NCBI RefSeq assembly: GCF_023954335.1
Contig: NZ_JAMLIE010000001.1
Coordinates: 62,001 to 126,000 of the forward strand
Direction: 5' to 3'
Source: Aquamicrobium sp.
GTDB taxonomy: Bacteria; Pseudomonadota; Alphaproteobacteria; Rhizobiales; Rhizobiaceae
Length of the DNA: 64,000 nt
Below, in pieces: positions 7,750-16,562 of the stretch (positions are counted from its first letter, which is position 1; each line of letters starts with the position of its first letter). The notes below the pieces were generated by a model. The model did not search any database. It worked only from the letters and a program-made list of their open reading frames with translations, and was not told where the DNA came from. The position numbers and the translations under genes are program-made.

Positions 7750-8085
7750 ATGGTTCTCGCGGCCGCATCGAAGCTGGATGACGAGATCGCCAACGCCCTG
7801 CGCCTCGTGATCGATCCCGAGCTCGGCTACAACATCGTCGATCTCGGCCTGATCTACGAGGTCGTGGCCGAGGAGGGCGGCATCGTCACCATCGTCATGA
7901 CCACGACGACCAAGGGATGCCCGGCCACCAGCTATCTCAAGGAAGGGGCGCGCGACGCCGCCTGGAGCGTACCGGGCGTCGAGTTCGTCGACGTCCGGCT
8001 CACCTACGAGACGCCATGGCACCCCGGCATGATGACCGACGCCGCCAAGGACCATCTCGGCATGACCGACGGGGGCGGCTGGTGA
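7750..8085 (+). CDS. metal-sulfur cluster assembly factor (DUF59/MIP18-like)
   Basis: The 111-residue protein belongs to the DUF59 (MIP18/PaaD/SufT) family. Its signatures are DPELGYNIVDLGLIYEV (residues about 19-36) and TTTTKGCPATSYLKEGARDA, with the single conserved Cys that can bind or transfer an Fe-S unit. The family assists Fe-S protein maturation. Pairing with DUF2249 and divergence from fdxA suggest a role in maintaining Fe-S proteins, perhaps under nitrosative stress. The downstream gene starts at a GTG that overlaps its stop codon, so the two are translationally coupled. Confidence 0.88.
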   Translation: MVLAAASKLDDEIANALRLVIDPELGYNIVDLGLIYEVVAEEGGIVTIVMTTTTKGCPATSYLKEGARDAAWSVPGVEFVDVRLTYETPWHPGMMTDAAKDHLGMTDGGGW

Positions 8086-8378
8086 GCGCCGCCGCGCCCG
8101 TGACGACGGCGCAGCCGGCGGCGCCCGACGCGGTTGCGCCGGCCTCAGTTGCGCCGGACTGGGCCGTGCTCGGCGACATACTGGCACGTAGCCTCGAGGA
8201 GCTGGTCGCCGCCGGCCGCGTCCACGCCGCGTGCAGCCTCGCCGGCCTCGCCTGCGCCGCCACGAGGGGCACCGATATCAGGACCTGGAAGCGGTTCAAC
8301 GCGCTCCTGCACCGCTGGAGCGCCCGTGCGCCCGAACCCGTCCCGCCACACGACGAACGCAGCCCGCCTGCCCGGTGA
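8082..8378 (+). CDS. small unknown protein coupled to the DUF59 gene
   Basis: This 98-residue frame begins with GTG overlapping the TGA of the DUF59 gene (GTGA) and ends 41 bp before the next small gene. The first 25 residues are Ala/Pro-rich; the core WAVLGDILARSLEELVAAGRVHAACSLAGLACAA looks like two amphipathic helices with two Cys; the tail is Pro/Arg-rich. I recognise no family. The coupling and codon use support a real gene; the GC-rich composition is the main reason for doubt. Confidence 0.55.
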   Translation: MSAAAPVTTAQPAAPDAVAPASVAPDWAVLGDILARSLEELVAAGRVHAACSLAGLACAATRGTDIRTWKRFNALLHRWSARAPEPVPPHDERSPPAR

Positions 8379-8419
8379 AGGACGAGAAGCGCCCGGCAGG
8401 CCAGCAAGGAGAACCGACG

Positions 8420-8554
8420 ATGACCGACGACCGCAAGCCGACGCCGTCTTCCCCGCCACCGGAAGGACGCGAGGCGAACACCCTGCTGCCGATGCTCGTC
8501 GGCGGTCTCGTGCTGATCACCATCGGCATGATCGTGGTCGCCATCGCGGTGTGA
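8420..8554 (+). CDS. tiny single-pass membrane protein
   Basis: The 44-residue product has a polar Pro-rich N-terminus followed by one clear membrane helix (LLPMLVGGLVLITIGMIVVAIAV, about residues 22-44) that runs to the C-terminus. An AAGGAG ribosome binding site sits 8 bases before the ATG. It is the last gene of the DUF2249/DUF59 operon. Such a tail-anchored miniprotein could act as a subunit or regulator of a membrane complex; no partner is evident here. Confidence 0.6.
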   Translation: MTDDRKPTPSSPPPEGREANTLLPMLVGGLVLITIGMIVVAIAV

Positions 8555-8784
8555 CGGCGACCGCGCCTGCCCGCATGGCGGCGCGCCCCACGCGGTCCGG
8601 GCTGAAACCGGGCTCACCTTACCCGGCGGCGCAGCCGCGGCATGAGAAGGCTTGCGCCGTGCCGGAACCGTCCTTTTCCTTCCGCGCCGCATCCCCGTCC
8701 TGTTGCGCGCCCGCCACGAAACCCCGCGAAAATCCCGATTCCGCGGCGACCTTCATTTTCCTTCGACAATACCCTTGATTAAAA

Positions 8785-8805
8785 AGTGGACTGTTCTTAT
8801 CCACT
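8785..8805. promoter_or_regulatory. inverted repeat in the heme operon promoter region
   Basis: AGTGGA and TCCACT are perfect inverted repeats separated by nine bases, in the AT-rich centre of the gap. The spacing suits a dimeric repressor or an iron/heme regulator site, but it does not match an Irr ICE motif or Fur box that I know. Confidence 0.4.
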
Positions 8806-8807
8806 AT

Positions 8808-8821
8808 TTGACATAGCGCAA
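8808..8821. promoter_or_regulatory. weak Fnr-like site
   Basis: TTGACATAGCGCAA matches TTGAT-N4-ATCAA at 7 of 10 defined bases. It is worth noting because ChuW-type enzymes work only without oxygen and good Fnr boxes occur elsewhere in this window. Low confidence on sequence alone. Confidence 0.25.
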
Positions 8822-8956
8822 AGAAACGGCCTCCCGGAGCGTCTTCATTAGCCGCTGCCGGCCGGGCGTGCATCCGGGCCGGTGCAAAGGCGTTGTGTCG
8901 GCGCGCGCCGGGCGAGGGCGGCCCGGTGGCGGCGCGGGGGTATCGAGGGGAAGGCG

Positions 8957-10357
8957 ATGACGGCGGAAGACCTTGAGCCGCATTTCGCCCGTCTGGGCGG
9001 CGATCCGGTTCGCGACGCGTTCACGGCGCGGCGCGCCGTGATGCCGTGGCGCACCCGCCGGCCGCTGCCGGCCGAGGAGGTCGAGGCGACATGGGCGCGC
9101 CTCGTGCGCGACCACCGACCCGCCGGCCCCGACGCGCCGCGCCTCGCCTATGTGCATGTCCCCTTCTGCGCCAATCACTGCCTGTTCTGCGGCTTCTACC
9201 GCAACGCCTATACGCCGCAGGGCGCGAGCGCCTATACCGACCTCCTCCTCGCCGAGATCGAGCGCGAGGCGGACGCGCCGGCGATGCAGGCGCAACCCGT
9301 CGACGCCGTCTATCTCGGCGGCGGCACGCCGAGCGCCCTGTCGGCCGACGAGCTTTCGCGGCTCATCGCGACCATCCGCCGCACGCTTCCGCTGGCCCCT
9401 GACTGCGAGATCACCATCGAGGGCCGCATCATCCATTTCGACGCCGGGAAGGTCGACGCCTGCCTCGAGGCCGGCGCCAACCGCATCTCCATCGGCGTCC
9501 AGAGCTTCGACACAAAGGTGCGCCGCCGCCAGGGCCGCCGCGCCGGCAAGGAAGAAGCCATCGCCTTCATCGAGGCGCTGCGCGATCGCGACAGGGCCGC
9601 CATCGTCATCGACCTGCTGTTCGGCCTGCCGGGCCAGACGGAGGAGGTCTGGCGCGAGGATCTGGCCATCGCCGCGGCAATCGCCCCCGACGGCGTCGAT
9701 CTCTACGGCCTGAACCTCATTCCCGGCACGCCGCTGCACCGCGCGGCGAGCGCCGGCAAGTTCCCCGACGCGCCGACGCTGGCCGATCTCGGCGGCTTCT
9801 ACCGCATGGGCGCGGATTTCCTCGGCCGTCAGGGCTGGGAGCAGATCAGCAACAGCCACTGGCGGCGCACCCCCCGCGAGCGCAACATCTACAACCTGCG
9901 CATCAAGGAAGGGGTGGACTGTCTCGCCTACGGCTCCGGCGGCGGCGGCAATCTCGGCCGCTACAGCTATGCCGTCGCGCCCGATCTCCAGACCTATGCC
10001 GACGGCGTGCGCGCCGGCAGGAAACCCATCGAGGGCATGCGCGTCAGCGACTCCCTCCAGCCGCTGCGCAACGCCATCACCTCCGGCATCGAGAAGGGCC
10101 GCCTCCACATCGGCGACATCGCCGCGCTCGCTCAGGGAGAGGACGTGACGGGCCGCCTCGCGCCGCTGCTTGCCCAGTGGCGCGAGGCCGGCCTCGTCGA
10201 GCTTGCCGATGAAATCATGACGCTGACCACCGCCGGGCGCTTCTGGTACTCGAACCTGATCTTCGCCTTCGACGCCATCCTGTGTCCGGCCGCGGAAGCG
10301 CCCGCGGCCCGGCCGCCTTTCCTTCAGAACCCGAAAAAGACGAGAGAGCTTTCATGA
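8957..10357 (+). CDS. chuW: anaerobic heme-opening radical SAM methyltransferase ChuW/HutW
   Basis: The enzyme family opens the heme ring without oxygen, using SAM chemistry to free iron and form an anaerobilin-like tetrapyrrole. The 466-residue protein has the radical SAM cluster motif C71-ANH-C75-LF-C78 after YVHVPF, a GGGTPS SAM-contact segment, ISIGVQSF and a HemN-like fold. It differs from the true HemN at 34201 in its N-terminus and C-terminal domain (FWYSNLIFAFD) and in its position beside HutX/ChuX and a heme receptor. The start at 8957 follows GGGGAAG. Its stop overlaps the next start (ATGA). Confidence 0.88.
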   Translation: MTAEDLEPHFARLGGDPVRDAFTARRAVMPWRTRRPLPAEEVEATWARLVRDHRPAGPDAPRLAYVHVPFCANHCLFCGFYRNAYTPQGASAYTDLLLAEIEREADAPAMQAQPVDAVYLGGGTPSALSADELSRLIATIRRTLPLAPDCEITIEGRIIHFDAGKVDACLEAGANRISIGVQSFDTKVRRRQGRRAGKEEAIAFIEALRDRDRAAIVIDLLFGLPGQTEEVWREDLAIAAAIAPDGVDLYGLNLIPGTPLHRAASAGKFPDAPTLADLGGFYRMGADFLGRQGWEQISNSHWRRTPRERNIYNLRIKEGVDCLAYGSGGGGNLGRYSYAVAPDLQTYADGVRAGRKPIEGMRVSDSLQPLRNAITSGIEKGRLHIGDIAALAQGEDVTGRLAPLLAQWREAGLVELADEIMTLTTAGRFWYSNLIFAFDAILCPAAEAPAARPPFLQNPKKTRELS

Positions 10358-10884
10358 GCGTTTCCCCCGCCAACCCCGACCTCGACGCCATCCGCCGCGA
10401 GCTTGCCGAGAACCCCGGCGGCGTCCTCGAATCCACGGCCGCCCAGAACGGGCTGTCGCTGCAGGCGGTGGTCGAGCTGCTGCCGCAGGAGATGTGGGCG
10501 CGCGTTCCCGGCGACCTGTTCGTCGAGGTGATGGAGGACCTGACCACCTGGGGCAAGGTCACGGTCATCGCCCACACCAAGGACATCATCCTCGAGGTCG
10601 AGGGCGAGGTGCCGCCCGGCAAGCTCGGCCACGGCTTCTACAATTTGCACGGCGACTCCCCCATCGGCGGCCACCTGCGCGCCGGCAACTGCAAGGCCAT
10701 CCACTTCCTGCGCCGCCCGTTCATGGGCAAGGAATCGGTGTCGATCCAGTTCTTCAACGAGGAGGGCGGCTCGATGTTCAAGGTCTTCGTCGGCCGCGAC
10801 GAGAACCGGGCGCTGAAGCCCGAGCAGGTCGAGCGCTTCGAGCAGTTGAAGGCCCGGCTGACGCAGAAGGCGGAAGCCGCCTGA
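10354..10884 (+). CDS. chuX: cytosolic heme-binding protein HutX/ChuX
   Basis: The 176-residue protein matches the HutX/ChuX heme-carrier family, which accepts imported heme and hands it to the degrading enzyme. Family features are the N-terminal helical segment (ENPGGVLESTAAQNGLSLQAVVELLPQEMW), a central GKVTVIAHTKDIILEVEGEVP strand pair, the GHGFYNLHGDSPIGGHL loop, and FLRRPFMGKESVSIQFF near the C-terminal third. The ATG overlaps the ChuW stop codon, giving tight coupling. The ChuY-like gene starts one base after its stop. Confidence 0.93.
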   Translation: MSVSPANPDLDAIRRELAENPGGVLESTAAQNGLSLQAVVELLPQEMWARVPGDLFVEVMEDLTTWGKVTVIAHTKDIILEVEGEVPPGKLGHGFYNLHGDSPIGGHLRAGNCKAIHFLRRPFMGKESVSIQFFNEEGGSMFKVFVGRDENRALKPEQVERFEQLKARLTQKAEAA

Positions 10885-10885
10885 C

Positions 10886-11575
10886 ATGACGGTGACGGTG
10901 ATCTTCGGGGCGCGCACGGGCGTCGGCTTCCACCTCGCGCGGCTGATGCGCGAGCGGCGGCAGCCCGTCGTCGCCATGCTGCGCCCCGGCACCGACGCAA
11001 GCGCGCTGGAGGCGCTCAGTGTCACCATCGCCCGCGGCGACGCCTTCTCTCCGGCTGACATCGACACCGCGCTCGACCTGGTCGCAGGGCAGGAAGCCGG
11101 CGGCGAGTTCGACCTGGTCTCCACCATCGGCGGCCGGCGCGAGGACGGCCGCTTCGCCGACGAGGACGGCAATATCAACATCGCGAACCGCGCGGCGGCG
11201 CGGGACAATCTCGGCCGCTTCGTCCTCGTCACCTCCATCGGCTGCGGCGAGATGGCGCCTTATCGCTCCGAGCGGGCGATCGCCGCCTTCGGCGCATCCG
11301 TCGACGCCAAGACCCGCGCCGAGAACCATGCGCGGCGCATCATCCCCTCCGCGACGTTCATCCGGCCGGGCGGCCTGCGCTCCGAGCCGGCCACCGGCCG
11401 CGGCATCCTGTCCGATGACGTTGAGATCCACGGCTTCATCCACCGCGAGGACGTCGCCGACCTCACCGCGCGCGCCCTGCGCGACCCGGCGACCGAAGGC
11501 CGCGCCTTCGCCGCGGTCGACGCCGATCAGGCGCGTTCCATCCATCCCATCGAGCCATTTCCCCTAGCCAGATGA
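10886..11575 (+). CDS. chuY: ChuY-like NAD(P)-binding reductase
   Basis: The 229-residue protein is a Rossmann-fold NAD(P)H-dependent oxidoreductase of the atypical short-chain type: nucleotide-binding VIFGARTGVGFHLARLM at residues 4-20, LVSTIGGRR, FVLVTSIGCGEM, and an AENHARRI segment replacing the usual Tyr-x3-Lys. In E. coli and Vibrio-type operons ChuY/HutX-linked reductases reduce the anaerobilin made by ChuW. The position directly after chuX supports that role here; the name rests partly on context. Confidence 0.8.
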   Translation: MTVTVIFGARTGVGFHLARLMRERRQPVVAMLRPGTDASALEALSVTIARGDAFSPADIDTALDLVAGQEAGGEFDLVSTIGGRREDGRFADEDGNINIANRAAARDNLGRFVLVTSIGCGEMAPYRSERAIAAFGASVDAKTRAENHARRIIPSATFIRPGGLRSEPATGRGILSDDVEIHGFIHREDVADLTARALRDPATEGRAFAAVDADQARSIHPIEPFPLAR

Positions 11576-11605
11576 GACCACCCATGCAGCACAAGGGACA
11601 AAGAA

Positions 11606-11959
11606 ATGAAGCTCGGCTTCCTGATGATCATCTTCACCCTGGCCGAGGGCGGCCAGCTTTCCGGCGCCTTCGTCAACACCGCCACGCTTGAGGAGTGCGA
11701 GCAGCGCGCCGCCGTGGTGCGCGGCATCCTCGAAAAGGGCGACATGCCCATCGAGCAGATGGTGTGCCGCGCCTCCGACGCCGAGTTCGAGCCCTTCGTC
11801 CACGGCATGGAGGCCTACGCCGAGCCCCAGAGCTACATCGTCTCCTTCGACGACGAGCGCGCGACGGTCGAGAAGGCCGCGTCGTGCGACGGCGCGGCGC
11901 CCGCGCCGGGAAGCTGGTGCGTCACCTCGATGCAGAAATTCGCGTCGGAAGCGCAGTAA
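11606..11959 (+). CDS. Cys-containing small protein in the heme operon, unknown
   Basis: The 117-residue product has a short hydrophobic start (MKLGFLMIIFTLAEGGQ) that may be a weak signal sequence, and four Cys at 31, 54, 94 and 105 spaced as if for two disulfides. No heme-binding CxxCH or Cys-Pro motif is present. It lies 30 bp after chuY and 77 bp before the receptor gene, on the same strand. The family is not one I recognise. An exported accessory protein for the receptor is possible; this is inference. Confidence 0.65.
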   Translation: MKLGFLMIIFTLAEGGQLSGAFVNTATLEECEQRAAVVRGILEKGDMPIEQMVCRASDAEFEPFVHGMEAYAEPQSYIVSFDDERATVEKAASCDGAAPAPGSWCVTSMQKFASEAQ

Positions 11960-12036
11960 CGCGCCGTCGGGAAATGACCGGCGGGGCGGGCCCCCGCCTC
12001 GCCCCCAAAGAACATCATGTCTGGAGAGTTGGGATC

Positions 12037-14292
12037 ATGAAAGACACAACCGCAACCATCAGCCAGAAGGGGAAAAGCCCTTCCAGCCAGACAATCGTGA
12101 AGGCGGCGGCGCTGGCGCTGCTGGTCTCGTCCGCGACCATCGCCCTCGACGCCGCGCGCACGCCGGCCCATGCGCAGGACGGCGGCGTCACCTGGCTCGA
12201 CACCATCGCCGTCGTCGGCACCCGCACCGAAACCTCCGTGCAGGACAACCCCGCCTCGGTGACGGTGGTCGATCAGGAGGAGATCGCGAAGAAATCGGGC
12301 GAGTCCATCGCCGACATGCTGCGAGACGTGCCGGGCGTCGAGGTGGTCGACGATTCGATCCCGGGCATGAAGCGGCTCTCCATCCGCGGCGAATCCTCGC
12401 GCCGCGTCACCATCCTCGTCGACGGCCAGGAGATCACCGATCACTCGAACTACGGCACGCCGATCCTGATCGACCCGTCCAATGTCGAGCGCATCGAGGT
12501 GGTGCGCGGCCCGGCCTCCGTGCTGCACGGCGCCAAGGCGATCGGCGGCGTCGTCAACATCATCACCAAGCGCGGCGCCGACAAGCCGGTGCAGTTCGAG
12601 ACCGGCGGCACCTACTATTCCGGCACCGCCGGCTGGCAGGGCTGGGCGGCGGTCTCCGGCACGGTGGGCAATTTCGACTACCGTTTCTCCGGCAGCCTCG
12701 ACGACCACGGCGACCGCCGCGTGCCGGACGGCCGCTACACCTCGACCGGCAGGCTCGAGGACACGCCGTTCAGCAACGACTACCTGTCGGCGCATCTGGG
12801 CTACACCTTCGGCGAGGCGGGCAACCACTACATCGCCGTGAAGGCCGAGCAGCACCGGCTGTCGACCAAGAGCTGGATCGGCGAGATCGATCCGTCGATC
12901 ACGCACTTCTCCATCGACCTGCCGCAGCGCGACAGGCGCAAGATCGGCATCTACTATGACGGCAAGGATCTCGGCCCCGTCGTCAAGAACGTTCACCTCG
13001 ACGCGTACTATCAGACGGTTGACCGGCTTTTCATGAACGACGTCGAGACGTACACCCCGGCGGCACCGCCGGCGACTCCGTTCGCGACAACAACCAGGGT
13101 CGGCTCGACATCCGACGACAAGAACGTGAACTTCGGCGGGACAGCGCAGGTGGATATGCAGTTCCACCCCGATCACTATACGATCTTCGGGATAAGCTAT
13201 CTTTCCGACCAGCTATCCTCGGCAAAAGATACCAACGTCTATAATAGCATTGCGCGTCCGACCCCTCCGGGTCCCTTGAATATGTACGTCCATGCGAAAT
13301 CACTGAATGACGCAACCATCGATACGGTATCGGGATTTGCGCAGAATGAGTGGTCCTTCCATGACGATTTCAAGCTGACGACCGGCGCGCGGTATTATTA
13401 TACCAAGATCACGCACGATCGGTACATGGTCGGATCGGCCGTCGGCATGGGTGCGCCGCCGGCTGCGCCTAGCCTCGCGTCCGGCACGACATCCCCCGAC
13501 AAGAGCGATGGCCGGTTGGTGACGTCAGCCGGCCTGACCTATACCGGCATCGAGAACACGACGCTGCGCGCGCTCTATTCGGAAGGCTACATCACGCCGT
13601 CACTGGTGCAGATGTTCATGCTCACGAGCGGCGGCGGCATCACGATCAACGGCAATCCCGATCTCGAGGCGGAAACCTCGCGCAGCTTCGAGCTCGGCGC
13701 CCGCTACAACACCGGCGACGTCATCATCGACGGCACGGTGTTCTACACGCAGGCCAAGAACTACATCACCACGACTCCGGACCCGGCCGGCGCCATCGGC
13801 GACCTGACCTACGTCAACGCCAACCGGGCGACGACCTACGGCCTCGAGCTCGCCGCCGAATACACCATCCCCGGCACGGCCTTCACGCCTTACGTCTCGG
13901 GCGCGTGGATGCGGCGCATGATCGAAATGGAGGAAGCCACGTTCTCGTGGTCGACCTACAACAGCAACACCCCGGCGCTGTCGGGCCGGTTCGGCGTGCG
14001 CTGGGAAGGCGAGGTCGCCAACCACAACGCATGGGCGGATCTTTATGCGCGCGTGGGAAGCGGTGCGAAGCAGACCACATGGAGCGCAACCGACGGTTTC
14101 GAAACCGACAGCGTTCCCGGCTACGCCACGCTCAACTTCGCCTTCGGCGGCTCGTTCGGCGGCGAGGACGACGACCGCTTCCGCTATGCGGTCAACTTCA
14201 ACAACATCCTCGACAAGGAATACCGCTCGTCCCTCGCGGAGCTGCCCGGCATCGGCCGCAGCGTCGAGGTGTCGCTGCGCATGAAGTTCTGA
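12037..14292 (+). CDS. TonB-dependent heme receptor
   Basis: The 751-residue outer membrane protein imports a ligand using TonB energy. It has an unusually long N-terminal signal region (hydrophobic core about residues 23-40, ending near AHAQD), a plug domain (VVGTRTETSVQDNPASVTVVD to IGGVVNIITKRG) and a C-terminal barrel ending VSLRMKF. The motif NPDLEAETSRSFELGARY around residue 530 corresponds to the NPDL box of heme/hemoglobin receptors. Genes for ChuW, ChuX and ChuY lie upstream. Codon use changes between about 13010 and 13560 (residues about 325-508), with more A/T-ending codons than elsewhere in the gene. No heme ABC importer is adjacent. Confidence 0.88.
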   Translation: MKDTTATISQKGKSPSSQTIVKAAALALLVSSATIALDAARTPAHAQDGGVTWLDTIAVVGTRTETSVQDNPASVTVVDQEEIAKKSGESIADMLRDVPGVEVVDDSIPGMKRLSIRGESSRRVTILVDGQEITDHSNYGTPILIDPSNVERIEVVRGPASVLHGAKAIGGVVNIITKRGADKPVQFETGGTYYSGTAGWQGWAAVSGTVGNFDYRFSGSLDDHGDRRVPDGRYTSTGRLEDTPFSNDYLSAHLGYTFGEAGNHYIAVKAEQHRLSTKSWIGEIDPSITHFSIDLPQRDRRKIGIYYDGKDLGPVVKNVHLDAYYQTVDRLFMNDVETYTPAAPPATPFATTTRVGSTSDDKNVNFGGTAQVDMQFHPDHYTIFGISYLSDQLSSAKDTNVYNSIARPTPPGPLNMYVHAKSLNDATIDTVSGFAQNEWSFHDDFKLTTGARYYYTKITHDRYMVGSAVGMGAPPAAPSLASGTTSPDKSDGRLVTSAGLTYTGIENTTLRALYSEGYITPSLVQMFMLTSGGGITINGNPDLEAETSRSFELGARYNTGDVIIDGTVFYTQAKNYITTTPDPAGAIGDLTYVNANRATTYGLELAAEYTIPGTAFTPYVSGAWMRRMIEMEEATFSWSTYNSNTPALSGRFGVRWEGEVANHNAWADLYARVGSGAKQTTWSATDGFETDSVPGYATLNFAFGGSFGGEDDDRFRYAVNFNNILDKEYRSSLAELPGIGRSVEVSLRMKF

Positions 14293-14343
14293 CGACGACA
14301 AGAGGGGGGAAGCGCGTCCGGCGGGCTCGCCGGGCGCGCAAGC

Positions 14344-14390
14344 GAAGACGGCCCGCCATCGGCAGCGATGGCGGGCCGTCTTCGTTTCCT
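14344..14390. terminator. strong terminator between the heme operon and the DUF779 gene
   Basis: A perfect 17-bp inverted repeat (GAAGACGGCCCGCCATC and its complement) with a 6-nt loop lies between convergent genes. It can serve both, being 51 bp past the receptor stop and just past the DUF779 stop. Confidence 0.85.
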
Positions 14391-14401
14391 GAGCCGGCTT
14401 T

Positions 14402-14761
14402 CTATGTCCCCGGCACGGCGCAGACGGTCGAGCGGGTCAGGAAGCGTTTCTCGCGGCCGTTGTCGAGCGAGAACATGCCGCCGCGCCCCGGCACCACGTC
14501 GATAGTCAGGTCCGTGTGCTTCCACGCCTCGTATTGCTCGGCGCCGATATAGACCGGGGTGTCGCCGATGGTGCCGAGCAGCACGTCGCGGTCGCCGACG
14601 ATGAAGTCGCCCTGCGGATAGCACATCGGCGAGGAGCCGTCGCAGCAGCCGCCCGACTGGTGGATCAGCACCGGGCCGTGGTCGGCGATGATCTCGTCGA
14701 GCAGTTGCACCGCCTCCGGCGTCGCCGAGACCTTGCCCATGGAGATTTTTTCCTCGGCCAT
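14402..14761 (-). CDS. DUF779-family protein
   Basis: The 119-residue protein carries the DUF779 signature: a GPVLIHQSGGCCDGSSPMCYP segment with a Cys-Cys pair and a third Cys, then GDTPVYIGAEQYEAWKHTDL and a C-terminal REKRFLTRSTVC. The family almost always sits next to acetaldehyde/aldehyde dehydrogenase genes, as here (74 bp downstream of one). The cysteines suggest metal or thiol chemistry linked to the aldehyde, but no activity has been assigned to my knowledge. Confidence 0.9.
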   Translation of the reverse strand: MAEEKISMGKVSATPEAVQLLDEIIADHGPVLIHQSGGCCDGSSPMCYPQGDFIVGDRDVLLGTIGDTPVYIGAEQYEAWKHTDLTIDVVPGRGGMFSLDNGREKRFLTRSTVCAVPGT

Positions 14762-14835
14762 ACGAGCCTCCTTCGTGAAGAGAAACACGGGGCGGCGCGG
14801 CAATAACGCCGCCACGCCGCCCCGCGCCGGGAGGA

Positions 14836-16353
<1,518 letters not shown>

Positions 16354-16387
16354 GGTTTCCTCCACTTTTCTCCAGATCTGCATGATT

Positions 16388-16437
16388 GAGCGCGATCCCG
16401 CCCGGAAATCCGGCCTCCCTGTTCCGGAATCGCGCTC
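16388..16437. promoter_or_regulatory. inverted repeat in the aldehyde dehydrogenase leader
   Basis: GAGCGCGAT and ATCGCGCTC are perfect 9-bp inverted repeats 32 bp apart, 35-84 bp upstream of the dehydrogenase start codon. They could form a leader RNA hairpin or a second regulator site. Confidence 0.35.
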
Positions 16438-16532
16438 GGGCCGCGACTACCCGGAGGCAGCGCGGAATGGATGAAGTGTTGCCCAAGCCTGTTGCGCCGT
16501 CACGGCGCGCCCGCGACGGACCTTGCGCGATC

Positions 16533-16550
16533 TGTCGCAGGAATGAGACA
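16533..16550. promoter_or_regulatory. AcoR-like operator palindrome
   Basis: TGTCGCAGGAATGAGACA is a near-perfect palindrome (TGTCGCA / TGAGACA, one mismatch per arm, 4-bp centre) located between the regulator stop codon and the dehydrogenase gene. It resembles upstream activator sites of Fis-type HTH regulators of aldehyde/acetoin genes. Confidence 0.5.
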
Positions 16551-16562
16551 GTCCCGCGCCGC

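Larger units (their letters stand above)
8555..8956. other. intergenic region upstream of the heme operon
   Basis: The 402-bp region has no believable gene. Its first half is GC-rich with no clear terminator. Its centre (about 8755-8825) is markedly AT-richer and contains a 21-bp dyad and a weak Fnr-like site, so the operon promoter is probably there, leaving a 5' leader of roughly 130 bases. Confidence 0.6.

Noticed and set aside
8957..10357. Second hemN or hemW gene
   Set aside because: It lacks the HemN N-terminal PRYTSYPTA signature and lies next to hutX/chuX and a heme receptor, which points to ChuW/HutW.
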